Shown: positions 45,729 through 58,000, counted from the stretch's first letter. The stretch is 64,000 nucleotides of DNA from Moniliella sp. 'wahieum' (GCA_003971905.1 RSEE01000024.1:372001-436000), one strand, 5' to 3'. Notes: generated by a model from the letters alone, not told the origin. Made by a program: numbers and translations.

Positions 45729-46965
45729 TCAGTACCCATCATCATACCGCGTATCGTACCGCGCATCGTATCGCCGATCATACGCGTCGTACCGGGACGA
45801 ATTGCGTTGTTCGGGCGCCTGGCCGGACTGTGATTGGTAGGGCAGGTCGCTGAGCGGAGTATGACCCACGACCTGGTCGGCAGCAGCGTAGGTCATCTCG
45901 CCGCCATAGGTGGTAGGCAGGTACGTGTAATCGTACCCCTTTTCTTGCCCGCCAGCGTAAGAAAGGTTGGCATGTGTCGAACCAAACTCTTCTTTGCTGC
46001 TGCTGACGACCGAAGCAGTAGGCCCCTCGGACTTCTCGTCCCACTCGCTCCGACGGGGGGGGGTGCGTACTGCCCTCTCCTGTTGAACACACACACAACC
46101 CAATCCGAACGGCACGATACTCACCACGCAACACCCGAACGCAGCCCAGGCTAGCCACAACCCCACACCGAATTCCATCCTGAACGTACTCGCGAGATGG
46201 GCAGCGTCCAAGTCCGCCCGGGCCGTTGAGACTAGTGCGGTCCAAATGCCTGCACCAGCAGCCAGGAGTGCAGCGGTCACTGTCGCCAAAACCATCGCCA
46301 CCCCGAGCGTCGCATGCTCGCCGTACATGCTCACGAGCAACGACACTCCCGTGAGGATGGTGCCGACGAACAAGAGGTAGAAAGCTGCATGGGAGAGGCG
46401 GAAGCGCCACTGTGTATTGCTCAGGTGAGGCAGATGGGCGGGCATAGAGGATTCGTCGTCGGTAGTATCCTGCAAGGCTTGGGAGATGGTGGTGATTAGG
46501 CTGGTTGAGGGGCCTGCGTCCGCATCCAGGGTCTGCAGTGGTTCGAACGGATGGCCAAATTGGTTGGGAGAGCAGGTGCGGGAAGTCGCATTGCTCGGGC
46601 TGCCTCCGCACACGCTGTACATCCCCCACCTGTATTCTCTTCTAAGGCCTTGCCCTGCCAGTAGCGTGCCTTCAGAGATAAAGATCTGCGCCCCAGCAGG
46701 GCTGGCAGCACTGAGTGCAGTGGCCAGGCCGTTCAGGTCAAACTGGGCCAGGTAGATGTGTCGGAGGACGGCGCCTGTGCCCACCTGGCCAACATTCACG
46801 AGGATCATGAGCACCATTGCGGTACACATGAAGAGTGAGCCTGGTAAGAACGTTGAAGAGTCAGCGCCGTGGGGATACTAAGATGTTGAGGACGGAGAGA
46901 AAAAGGATGCGCGGCGCACCATCAGTCGACGTACCTACTAGCCCAGTGCAAAGCCTACGCCGCAT
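45729..46965 (-). CDS. SUR7/PalI (Rim9) family four-span membrane protein
   Basis: Claudin-like plasma-membrane protein; relatives act in eisosomes (Sur7) or in ambient-pH sensing (PalI/Rim9). Exon 1 is only 31 nt (46965-46935, MRRRLCTGLV, donor GTACGT). The acceptor CAG at 46841 brings in GSLFMCTAMVLMILVNVG, the first membrane helix. Three more helices follow (YLLFVGTILTGVSLLVSM, GVAMVLATVTAALLAAGA and GVGLWLAWAAFGCCVVSIV). Between helices one and two lies a large outer loop with an N-glycosylation site (NATS). The C-terminal tail is cytosolic and Tyr/Asp/Arg-rich with a repeated RYDxRYD pattern (YDRRYDARYDTRYDDGY). Length is 380 aa with an intact frame. The tail repeat is the unusual part; PalI proteins often have long tails. 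Confidence 0.82.
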
Positions 46966-47263
46966 GAGGAGTAGTGGTGGAGGAGAGGAAGAGGCGATGA
47001 GGAAGGAGATGTACAGGACATCTGGGTGCCAGGAAAAGCGGGTGCTCCTGTAGCCGCATGTGCATCATGAGCCGGTCCACACAACATCCAGCTCTCGTCT
47101 ACTACAGAAAAGGCAAGCACCGAGGCGGCGCAGTGACGCGTGACGATGTTGGATGTAGTGGCTTGCCCAGTGGGGCGTGGCACTGGCATGGTGCGTGGCG
47201 GGTGACATGTGACATGCGACACCCCACGGGGGCAGTGTGAGAGTCATGCATATCACATTCCCA

Positions 47264-47287
47264 TCACATGTCACATGTCACATGTCA
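47264..47287. repeat. Heptamer array TCA-CATG, three units
   Basis: TCA-CATG-TCA-CATG-TCA-CATG-TCA; reverse orientation of the TGA-CATG arrays at 20720 and 38087. Confidence 0.9.
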
Positions 47288-47446
47288 TACCATCCGTTAC
47301 TAGTGCCCTTGCGGACTTGCGTACGCCCCAAGTGGTAGGCGACCCGGTGCGAGAGGGGGACCAGCGGCTAAAGACCGACTATAGCCAAGCAGCAGCCGCT
47401 AGTAGTGTTTTTAAACGGGGTTGGCGCTAGCAAGCAGCACAGGCCG

Positions 47447-47517
47447 GATGAACGGGTCGGTTTAGGCGCAGCGTTCCTTTCTTTGTCCCAGCCTTAATAA
47501 GCTCTGTCAGTGATATG
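47447..47517 (+). repeat. 65-bp dispersed direct repeat, copy 2
   Basis: Partner of 19878-19942, slightly longer through small insertions (CTTT and ATA). Confidence 0.75.
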
Positions 47518-47772
47518 GTTACAGTGTACTATGCCTGCAGTGAAGAGGATAGAAAGGTGTGGCTTAGCCTGTGGATACCTCCTCACCGGCCCCGGAATCC
47601 GGTGTGTATGGCGTGTATGGGAAAATGACCGCAGTGCCATCCGGTCAAGCTACAACAACACCATCAGGTCCGGCTAAAGCGGCAACAGAAAACTTGGATG
47701 GCAGTAGACACTGGACAAGAAAATGATTCGACCGAAACGTTTTGGGCAACTATCTCCCCGGCGCCGTAGTCT

Positions 47773-50700
47773 CTATAGCGACGGCCACATCATGCACGCC
47801 CTCTCCAGCGCGGCCAAGATCGCCGACACTTCATCCGCCGCCGCTGCATCGTCCAAGCCGAGCCCGGGAATCGTGGGACCGCGCACGGCGTCCGCGGCCT
47901 CGGCCGCGCGCGCCCTGCTGAGCTGGACAAAGCGCGAAAGCAAGGGACCGTCGAGCATCCCGCGTGCCAACGGACGGGCATGGACCAAGGACGGTACGGT
48001 TCGGTACGCCCGCGGATTCAGACCGCCAAAGTGCTGGACGCTTCGGGTGAGGTGGCCCTCGAGCCGCCCCAAGAGCTGGGAATCGTCATCAGTGATGGCT
48101 GTCACGCCAACGAGCGAGCCACTGAGCGTGCCGATCAGTAGTTCACTTTGCAGCGACGGCTCTGCCTCGTCTCCGTCGTGCGGGGCAGGGAGGACAAGCA
48201 CGGAGGAGACTGGGGACGCGGCTTGGAACTCGGTCCGAAGAATCAACCGTTTGCCCTGGTTGGAGCCAATCAGAGCAGGGTTGTACTCGAGTAAACGCAG
48301 ACGAGCCGCCCCATCCGACGTGACAAATAGCACGCCGCCTTCCGCGTCCATCAACCAGTCGCCCGTCGTAGTCAGCCCCACCTCATCCATAGACGAAGCG
48401 GGACCAAGCGCGGCCACGGTCGAGGAACGGGCGAGGTGGGTCGGTGGGGGAAGATAGGTACCGAGCACAACCATGCGATACGGCTCCTCTTGGAAGGCGG
48501 CGAGGGTAATGGACTGATAGGCATCTGTCACGAGGATAAAGTTTTTGACGGGACGAAGACCGTTGATGTACACCCCAATGTCCAAAAAGGCCACAGAGAT
48601 CAACCACTCGTCGTTTTCCAGCGCTTTGACTTGGAGCTGCGAAAAGGGTTAGCGAGGAAACCAGAAAAGAAAGGCAGAAAGAAGGACTCACTTTTTGGCC
48701 CACAGCATGGATCAGGTACCCGTTCAAATCGCACAATGCGGTTACAGGTCCACGGAGGGATTGCTCACGGTCAATAAGCTTGAGTTTGTACCCGGGCTTG
48801 CCAGCGATCCCTCGGGCCGCGGCAGCAGCCGAGTAATCAGGCACGGTTTGGACAATATCAAAGATATAGATTCCACCTTTGGCTGGGCGGTCCTCGCCGT
48901 GGGTCACCATGGTGCCGACAGCGATGTAATCGCGCCGCTTGCCCGCGGTCGAAACCGAGAGAAGACTGACCAGTTCAAGGCTGCAAATCGTTTCGTTGGG
49001 CTTGAGCGGGAACCCATCGCTGCTCCATCGTCCCCCAGGAGAGACAAGTTCGACAATGCCCCGGTAACACGTTTGGCGACCCGGATCTTTAGATGGGTCT
49101 TGAATCGCCGCCCCGTCTTCAGGGTCAAAGAGGAGGAAGGGGACCTCGACAACTGTGCCCAGAACGAGGGTGCGGGTAGCGGGATGAGATGCAACGTGGG
49201 TCACTGTACGGCCGATGCAGTGACGAGAAAAGGGAATGGGGAAGGAAAAGTCTACCTGGGGAAGGTAGGCAGTGCTCAGCTTCGTCCCCTCCAACACGTT
49301 CACCCGTACCCCCAACGCTCCCGTGGTTGAAGGCGCCGTTGAGGTCGCCAAGGGCACGTCGGTCACCGGAAGTACGTCCGATTGGGAATGGGTTCTGTGG
49401 AACAGCAGCGTCCCACCGGGCGGCCGATGCAGCACACCCGCCCGCATAAACGGGCCAGCGATCCACAATTGCTCTCCGACCGGGGTGAGGCGGGCTAGAA
49501 CCCGTTTTTCATGGATGGGCTCGCCATCGGGGGGAGCCAACTCAATGTCCGAATCGGTCTCGGTAGGTATGCTCTCAGCCCGTGTTGGCTTGCCAATCCG
49601 GGACGAGAAGACTTTGACAAACGAAATTCCGGGGGGCAGCGAGAGGGGTTCGGCGTCCTCAGCATCCTCTCCCTGGGGCTGCTTGGGCGTGGCGAATGGT
49701 ACCACCTCGTATGCCGTGAGAAGACCGTCAGCCTGCAACATGACCAAATGAGGCGTCTTCCCAAATGAGTTGAGACGGACATCGACCACCCTAGCGTCTG
49801 GGGCGATTGAGCCCTCCTTCGTACTGTCCTCCTCTGGCGTCCAGGTCCATCGTTCGGGGCACGTCGCAATATCGGCCAGGGGAACAGAAAGCAGGACATC
49901 CCCCTGTAACGTTGACGCGCAGAGCGAGTCGTTGCGGATAAAGGTGATCCAAGCATGCACAGCAGACAGGCCCAAACTTGTAGGCGGAAGCTTCGTCTCT
50001 GCTACTTCTTCGCTCTCTGTAGCGCCAGCCAAATCATCACCATAGTCCACTTCGTCCTCCATCGGCACGGTTGCAGGGGGTGGGGGGGGGGGCCGGAGTG
50101 CCCAAGCACCTACGCAAGAGCTGATAAGTATCGGAAAACCCATGTACTCGCTTGGGCTTTTCCCCCGGCATGAGAGGCCAAGGCAATGCAACGGGGGCGA
50201 GGGAAGGGAGCTCCCAGCCAGAAACTCCGGCGGGCTCGATGGTGAGCAGGTAGCCAAGCAAAACCTCGGCCGCCGTCGCTTGGATGGAACGCCAAGCCGT
50301 CAACTGACCCGTATAGGTGCGCACTTCGATTCGCGATGGGGTGACACGGACAAATCCTTCGGGAAGAGGGGTGGCCAAGATGGTCAGACCGGGAAGAGTG
50401 ATATCCAGCACTGGAGTCAGGGTCGTCGCCTGCGAGCCAACAAGGGGAAGAACAAGTAGCTTGCTATCCTCTGTGCGTGACAGCAACGTCACGTCTCCCC
50501 CTGGAGAAACGCCAAGGGGGAAGAGACGGTAGGGGCCTTCGCTTGTGGCGGGCGAGTCAAGCGTAACCTCGCGCTGATCTCGAAGACGGACCGAGGGCTC
50601 AAAGTAGGTGATGCTTCCTGCACTGCGAGCGCCCGTGGCAGCAACCACTTGACCTTCCACCGCGGTAGGACCCAAGGCGGCAATGGGGCCCAACGCCGAA

Positions 50701-52560
50701 ATCCGCGCAGCCAAAGACGTTTCCAACGCGCCACCACGAGTACTCGTCTCTGCTGCTGGGCCGCGAGCGGTGGAGGTGGGGCCAGCGTCGTATCCATACA
50801 GCGCAGCATCTTCGTCGGCAACTTCGGGGGCAACGGCGTCCATCGTCTTCTCACTTTTCACAGCCACGCGAGAAAGTGCGAGAAGCTCAATATCTTCCAC
50901 CTGCGAGCCCACCACTAGCATCCCCGCATCTCCAGCCGGCGCGAAATCGTTGGTCGGAGCAGAAATGCTGTTCCCTCCATAGAGAGCGTCGTCGTCCACG
51001 TCGGCCATATCCTCGTCTCCACCGGGAACAGACGACACTGGAGGTGCTGGCGCAGGGTCGTTGACCCGAAGCGAGGGAAGGACTGCAAGGCCAGAAGGCT
51101 GCACTGTCGTGCCCAAAGTCCGAAGACGCAGGTCGCGCAAACTTCGTCCATCGAGGTGGAGGGTAAGACTGTACAGTTCGCCCGACTTTAGCGCGAGAAT
51201 CGCTTCGGCGCTAGCGCCCTCCCCGGCTTGCGGAAGGAAGGTGAGTTGCGAGTGTGACAAGTCGAGATCAGGCCCACGCGGGGGAGGCGGGGGAGGAGCG
51301 GCAGCTGGATCGGTACCTTGGGGTTCGTGAGGCGGATACTCTGGGGCAGTTTGTAGAGGCGGCCATTGGACCGCAGGGAGACCCGTCATAAAGCTCGTCC
51401 AGCGACTGACGGACAAGCCAGTAACGCGACCCGCTTGGTTGACATGCCAAATGGCTGTGGTGCTGACGACAATCACGCCTCCAACAGCGGGAGGGCAAGC
51501 GACAATGTACAACGCATCCAAGGGAAGGTTAGGACGGGAAGCCAGGACGGTTGCCCCGGCACGAGCTTGAGCGAATGGGTTTTCTTCGTCCGGTCCGGCC
51601 ACGCCAGGGTTGGGAGAAAGGTCGAGAGTAAGCACGTGGAGAGCAAGAGAGTCTCTGCCTTGGGAGCCGCGGATCAGACCCGAAAAAGAAGGCAGCGGTT
51701 CGTGCAAGATGGCGAGCGTGGGGGGGAAAAGCCAGGTAAAAAAGCCATGTCACGAATGGCGCCGATCCCCAATCCTGGCGCACCAGGGGCCGCACCGGAA
51801 GCTGGAGCGGCAGACTGAGAGTCAAAGGGAAGTAGCAGACTGGGTGTGTAGGGCAATTCACGTTCGCGTCGAAGCGCAGCGCGCAAGCCTACGCCATCTA
51901 GGTCACCATCCAGGTCGAGGCCCAGATCAAGGTCGAGATCCGCCTCGGCATCGACCCCAATCCCAAATAGATCCTCCCCGTCCGCACCAAATGGGAGAAG
52001 GGCCAAGCCTCCAGGAAAGAGAGGGCGACACAGCGCGATGCACTCGAGGTGGGCGTGTCGGCACGGAGAAACGGAAGCCAAACGCCGTCGACGGGGCGGC
52101 TGAGGAAGGTGCCCCCAGCTGCAGCTGCAGGTACACGCTCATACATATGAACGCTGATGGTCGCAAGGTCGTTGGCTGCATCGTCCCACTCGAGCAAGGC
52201 GAGCTTGGCAGCGCGGAAGGAGACAGCCAGCCGCTCTTTCCCGTCCGAGGCCGTGTCGCGGGTACGGATGCGGGCAAGGCCGGTGATGCGGCCGGCGAGG
52301 GTGTGACGGCAAAGACGAACGTGGGACTGCTCGTCGACGCGGCGCACTTCGTACACGGCCAGGACATCGTCATGGGCTGTAACAAGATGGGAGAGAAGCG
52401 GGCCGCGATGGGCATTCCACGCCGCACGCCGCTCGGTGGCCGCACGGGCATCGGGAGCAAGCGTGGCGGAGGTGGCGGCGCACTCGGGCGCCAGCTGGGC
52501 CGCAACCACGTACGACGCGCCCGATGCGGGCTGGAGGTCGTGGAACGCTGCTTGCACCAT
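47773..52560 (-). CDS. CFT1: CFT1/CPSF-A, large subunit of the mRNA cleavage and polyadenylation factor (frame broken)
   Basis: Scaffold WD-propeller protein of the 3'-end processing machinery, related to DDB1 and Rse1. The start MVQAAFHDLQPASGAS at 52560 fits the family. Landmarks in order: LLSHLVTAHDDVLAVYEV, LALLPFG, RDMAFLPGF followed by LHEPLPSFSGLIRGS and LALHVLTLDL, then ALYIVACPPAVGGVIVVST, an acidic DEDMADVDDD stretch, MEDEVDYGDDLAGATES (nuclear, acidic), YIAVGTMVTHGEDRPAKG, CDLNGYLIHAVGQK, and after a 55-bp intron (48637-48691, donor GTGAGT) LQVKALENDEW and VKNFILVTDAYQSITLAAFQEEP. The end at 47773 follows the family's last propeller blades. Frame breaks occur near 52040, 51720 (C6 run) and 50085 (G10 run), all mostly homopolymer-linked. 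Length is about 1575 aa. Confidence 0.9.
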
Positions 52561-53778
52561 CCGAGGCGGCGGCGGTGGCGATGGCGATGGCGATGGCGGT
52601 GGTCGACGTCGGCGCGCGACGGGCAGAGCAGGCGGGAGCATTTGCTCGGCCAGCTTCGAAAGGGCGCCGGGGCGGAAGCAGCCATGGTTCCGCCCCTGCG
52701 CCCCGCATTCTCCGCCTTGTGCATATCCGCCCAGCAGCCTGTTCTCTGCCTTTTGCACTCTTCACAAATACAGATGCTATACCCACGCCACAGGATAGAC
52801 ACCCCATGGGAATGGGAGGATCCAAACTGGGGGGAGGTAGATGAGGTGCGAGAACGTCTATACCGAGGGTCGCTGTGTGCTGCAAGTGAAGGCGGAAGGA
52901 TCGAGTATACATATGGAGAGCCTGCATGCGGCAGCAGGTATGGTGCAACAGACCAGATTGTTTGCACAAGTAGCAGGTGACTGAGGTTGAGCGACGAGCG
53001 GGAGATGGTGGGAATGCCGATACGTACAAGCATTACAAACATCCCAAATATGCTGGGCCGGATGCCGGTGGAGTGACGCTGCTTCTGTATCGAAGACAGA
53101 AGAATGGTGGTCGACCGATTTGTTTTACGGGTTGCAGCTAATAGAACTATAGAATGATCGAATGCATCTTGGACACCGACAGGGCACAGAGGACGCTATG
53201 GAAGAGGATCATCTAACAAGTAGCCAGAGTGGCGGCGCATTTCAATAATGATCTTGACAACAGACGCACGGGGCGGCTTGCTCCTGATGTATGCCCGCCA
53301 AGCCCACGTACAATGCGGCCCGTCCACTGCGCCCTGTTGCCGTCGTTCTTCCTCTCATGGGAGATCGCGGGAAATGACAACAAGGGCAATCAAGACCTTA
53401 AACAGGGTGTGTTGGACCGCGATTCTAGCCATCAGACCCCTCACCGCTGGCGCTCCACCAGGCAGCCGACCAAGTCAACAATCGTCGTCCACCCGACAAC
53501 GGCTTGGCAGCCAACGACATACGCCATATGGTCAAACTAAACTTGAAGACACGATGGCTTCTCAGCTCCGTCCCAAGGGATAAACGGACGAAAACCCAAA
53601 CCCGCAACAACGCCGCTGCATTCCAGAGTTACAGGCGACGGGCCCTCAAAAGGGAACGATGCGGATGGATTGAATATTGACGCCCGGGAAGGATTTGACA
53701 AAGGCAAATGCAATCACAATAACGGTCGTTTCGTTTGGGAGAGGAGAACAAAGACTGGGGGTCATAATTTGTTGAAAA
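52561..53778. other. Intergenic region upstream of CFT1
   Basis: 1.2 kb that should include the CFT1 promoter. A GATGGC/GGTGGC hexamer-like stretch (52570-52605) lies just before the start. No gene is recognised; open frames on either strand lack family motifs. Confidence 0.45.
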
Positions 53779-54147
53779 ATGCCAACGATGGTTGTACCAA
53801 AGTCATCCCTGTTTTCCCCTACCATCGACCGCTGGTACGTCTGGACCATGCGGTTTCCTCCCGAGCACGTAGGGGGTCCCGAAGACCGCGCCGAGATGTT
53901 CACCAACCACGTGGAGGTGAGCATCAAAGGTCAAGGTCCTGCCGCCTAAGGCGGCCCCAAGATCAACACACCAGTACAGGCGCGTCGGCTTCGTCTCCCA
54001 AGACCGACGTGTGCGTCTCGCTAGCCCAAAAACTCATCTTGTACAACCCTCAGCCTTGGCTCGAGGCTACGAGCCGGGGGACAGTCCAACCCCTACTCCA
54101 GCCCACGATCCGCATTCCATTCGATGGACTTGTCGTACCCTGTTACA
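53779..54147 (+). CDS. Unrecognised small gene or exon
   Basis: A 56-codon open frame (ATG 53779, stop 53947) has strong GC bias at third positions and a protein-like sequence with PTIDRWYVWTMRFPPEHVG and EDRAEMFTNHVEV. A GT donor (GTGAGC at 53917) and CAG acceptors at 53974 or 53979 would allow splicing to a downstream part that reads LAQKLILYNPQPWLEAT in one frame. I cannot link the parts securely or name a family. The opposite strand has a 93-codon open frame over the same bases, so the coding strand itself is uncertain. Confidence 0.3.
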
Positions 54148-54829
54148 CTAGAGGTATAGGCCCTCCTCCTCCTCCCTTGGGCCCACGCCCAAGGGAAGAG
54201 CTATGGGTGGGTCAGGGTGGGGTTCGCTCGCACCGCTCACACCACCCACAGCCGGTAGGGATGATGCTAATGGAGGTACCGGCCGCTCTGCATGACGCGT
54301 TTCGGGGTTGATCACCAAGCCACTAGCCTGCAGCGCTTCTTCCAGCGCCTGTGTGAGCTTGGCCAGGAGCTGGCGTTTGCGTTCCCTGATCAAACAGCCA
54401 AGTTAGCCGCCAAGCGTCAAGGGTCAAGGGTCAAACGTCACGACGCTCCCAAAGCCGGGGTAGTAGGGGTAGTAGGGATGGAACTTATGTGGGACGTACA
54501 TCACTCCGACGTTTTCCTCCAGCGCGAGCGTGAGCTCGCGCACATCGTCCTCGTCCAAGCCGTGGTCAGCAGGGCGGAGCACCATGGCGGCCATTTCGGC
54601 ATCGCTGCGCTCCATCTGGCGCATGGAGTGCTGCAGGCCATGCACTTCGGACGCAAGTGTGTCGGCAGCTAGCACGTCGGCGGGAACATCGGGCGCAGCA
54701 GCGTCGAGGCCAAGTTGATCCATCGCCGCTGCGGACTGCCGACGCTGGAGGCGCAGGGGGGGGGGGGGGGGCAAGCGACGGTGGCTGCCCCAAAAAAAGC
54801 AACTCTAGTCGGAAAAGGGTATCATCCAT
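54148..54829 (-). CDS. Unknown conserved-looking coiled-coil protein
   Basis: Not recognised. The start MDDTLFRLELLFLGQPPS at 54829 runs into a poly-proline stretch coded by a run of 16 G (plus strand), where the frame slips. It continues as MDQLGLDAAAPDVPADVLA, a helical segment EVHGLQHSMRQMERSDAEMAAM, then ELTLALEENVGVMYVPHKFHPYYPYYPGF. A short intron (donor GTGACG near 54439, branch-like GGCTAAC, acceptor TGATCAG) leads to ERKRQLLAKLTQALEEALQASGLVINPE and a Pro/Glu-rich end. Length is about 200 aa. It is divergent from glucosidase II with about 236 bp between starts, so they may share a promoter. Codon bias supports a real gene. Confidence 0.5.
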
Positions 54830-55065
54830 CGCCCACACTCGCTCTCGCTCACTAGAGTCGGCCTCTCCCGTGGGACACCGAATGGAAACAATGAAACGTC
54901 CATGACGTGGGGCCGCCACGTCATCGCCTTCGCCCCTCCATCCTCCCGCCGTGGGGCCCAGCGAGCTTCGAACCGCCCGCGCCATCCCCACCCCCACCAT
55001 CCCCATCCCCATCCCCATCCCCATCCCCCTCCTCATCCCCCTTCCCATCCCCACCAACGGCCGCG

Positions 55066-58000
55066 ATGCTCGTTCCCTGGTCGGCCGTTGCAGCGGCGCT
55101 GGCGATGCTGGCGGCGGTGCCGTCGGCCGAGGCGGTGCGCGCCCACGAGTTCAAAAAGTGCGACCAATCTTCCTTTTGTCGGCGCCTGCGGCGGCTGGGC
55201 GAGCACGCTCCCTGGCACTCGCCCTATGCTACCGCCGCCTCGTCTGCGCTCCAGTGGGACGCAGCCCAGTCGACATTGACCTTGCCCGTGTCCAATGCGC
55301 TGCATCCCGAGGTGGAGTTTGAGCTGTCGGTGCGTGTGCATGCGGACGGCACGGCGCGGCTGCGGATGGACCAGGTGGGCGAACGGTACGCCGGCCTGAA
55401 ACGGTACGACGAGGCGGAGCTATGGACGTTGGAGGCGCCGCCGCGCTTGGCTGCGCCTGGCTCGGTGACGCATGTGGAACAAGATGGGACCACGACGCTG
55501 TCCTTTGGTGCGTCGGCGCTGGAGATCCAGCATGCCCCGCTTCGTATCACTGCGACCCGCAACGGCGTGCCGCAGATCGTGTTCAACCAACGTGGCTTGC
55601 TTCACATGGAACATTTCCGTCCCAAGCCCGACCCGTTCCCCTCCCAGCCCAAGGAAGAGGAGGAAGAAGCGCAGCTGGTCATCCAGAAACGGGATGCGCT
55701 CACCGCGCAGGGCCACGCCGCCAAACTGGCGGAACAGTGGGCTGGATTCGAGGTGGAGGACAAGGGCGAGTGGGAGGAGACGTGGATTGGACGTGTGGAC
55801 TCAAAACCCAAAGGCCCCGAAGCACTTTCGTTGGACATCTCCTTCCCTGGCTACCAGCATGTCTTTGGTCTGCCCGAACATGCCTCGCCCCTTTCCCTCC
55901 GCGAAACGCATGGCAAGCACCAAGGCGACTTTACCGACCCGTACCGGCTGTTCAATACGGACGTGTTTGAGTACGAGCCCGATTCTCCCATGAGCCTCTA
56001 TGGCGCCATCCCCGTTCTCCACGCCCAAAAGAAGGGCGAGGCAACGAGCATCTTTTGGCTCAACGCGGCCGAGACGTGGGTCGACATTGACAAGACGGAA
56101 CAGGGAACCAACACGCACTTCATGTCCGAGTCGGGCATCCTCGACGTGCTCATCTACCTCGAGAAGGATGCTTCTCGTAACATGGAGCTCTTCACGCGCC
56201 ACACGGGGCGCACCGCCCTCCCGCAACTCTTTGCGCTGGGCTACCATCAGTGCCGGTGGAACTACCTCAGCCCGACGGACGTGCTCGAGGTGAGCGAAAA
56301 GTTTGACGAATCCGATATCCCCATGGACGTCATGTGGCTCGACATTGAGTACAGCAAGGATCACATGTATGGCGTCTGGGATCGGCCGGGATGGGACCAC
56401 CCCGAAAAGATGGTGCAGGGCTTGGACGACAAGGGCCGAAAGGTACGTCTGGTCGCATTTTTTCTTTTTTCTTTTTTCCCCTTTTTCTGTATGTGTGTGT
56501 TGGCGTACACTCTTCTGACTTGTGTGGGCCTAGCTTGTCATCATTCTCGATCCGCATCTCAAGCGAACGGACAACTACTTCCTCTTCAACGAGGCAGAGA
56601 AGCTCGGCATCCTGGTCCAAAACTCGGATGGCAAATCGACCTATGAGGGGTGGTGCTGGCCTGGCTCCTCTTCGTGGTTGGACATGTTCAACCCCAAGTC
56701 GTGGGAATGGTGGCAGAACACGTTGGCCCTAACGCCTCGTACACCGGGCAAAGGACTGATCGATGCCAATGCACGCAACGTGCACGTATGGAACGATATG
56801 AGCGAACCTGCGATCTTTAACGGTCCCGAAATCACCAGCCCCAAGGACGTGATCCACTATGGCGGATGGGAGAACCGCGACATTCACAATATCAACGGCG
56901 TGCTGTTTATGAACAACACGGCCGGCGGTCTGATTCGGCGCGAGGGCACGGCGCACAGTGAGCTGCGGCGGCCATTTGTGTTGAGCCGCAGTTTCTGGGC
57001 GGGCGCCCAACGCTTTGGCGCAGTTTGGACAGGGGACAATATGGGCGACTGGGCTCACTTGGCCATCAATGTACCTATGATCCTGGCCGATGCGATTGGC
57101 GGCATGAGCTTTACTGGGTCGGACGTTGGTGGTTTCTTTGGCAACCCGGGGGAGGAGATGCTAGTGCGCTGGTACGAGAATGGGATCCAGATGCCCTTTT
57201 TCCGCGCACACGCTCACATTGACACCAAGCGACGCGAACCGTACCTCTTTGCGCCTTGGGTCCAGCAAGCAGTGCGCAACTTGATCCATGTGCGCTACCA
57301 GTTGCTGCCCGTGTGGTACACGGCCTTCCAGGAGGCGCACGTCAGTGGCCAGCCGGTCATTCGGCCCCAGTACCTCGCCCACCCCTCGGACGTGGCCGGC
57401 TTTGCGATTGACGACCAGTACTACATTGGCGACTCGGGGTTGCTGGTCAAGCCGCCGTCGGTCGAGGGCGCCAAGTCGGTCGAAATTTACCTTGCGGACC
57501 AGCAGCCCTACTACCACTACTTTACCCACCGCGTCTACCGTGGTGCGGGGCAGCGTGTGCACGTCGAAGCGCCGCTGGATGGGACGACGCCCATGTTGCT
57601 GCAGGGCGGCTCGATCCTGCCTGTGCGGCAACGCGTGCGTCGTTCGGCCGAGCTGCACACCTACGATCCGTTCACCCTCGTCGTCGCCGTCGGCACCGAC
57701 GGCACGGCCTCGGGCGTGCTCTACCTCGACGACGGCCAGACGTACGCCCACGAGGACGGCGCGTTTGTCTGGCGGCGGTTTACGTTTGATGGCACAACGC
57801 TTCGGTCGGAGGATGAGCTGGCGCTGCGCAACGCAGCCAAGCCCGTCGACTCGCCCACCAAGGCGTATGGGATGGCGGCCAGCGCACACAATGCGTTTGC
57901 GGCCGACCTGGCCAAGCGGCAGGTGCGGGTGGAGCGGATTGTGGTGCTGGGCCTGGCGCACGCGCCCTCGCCCTCGCACGTGGCCGAGCAGCACTTTACG

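Larger units (their letters stand above)
46966..47772. other. Intergenic region with CATG heptamer arrays and a dispersed repeat
   Basis: Upstream of the SUR7 gene and downstream of CFT1. It has a TGA-CATG pair near 47203-47218, TCA-CATG three times at 47264-47287, and dispersed repeat copy 2 at 47447-47517. No gene is seen. Confidence 0.55.

Noticed and set aside
13473..47287. CRISPR arrays
   Set aside because: The arrays are contiguous 7-bp units without spacers, in a eukaryotic genome; there are no cas-like genes.
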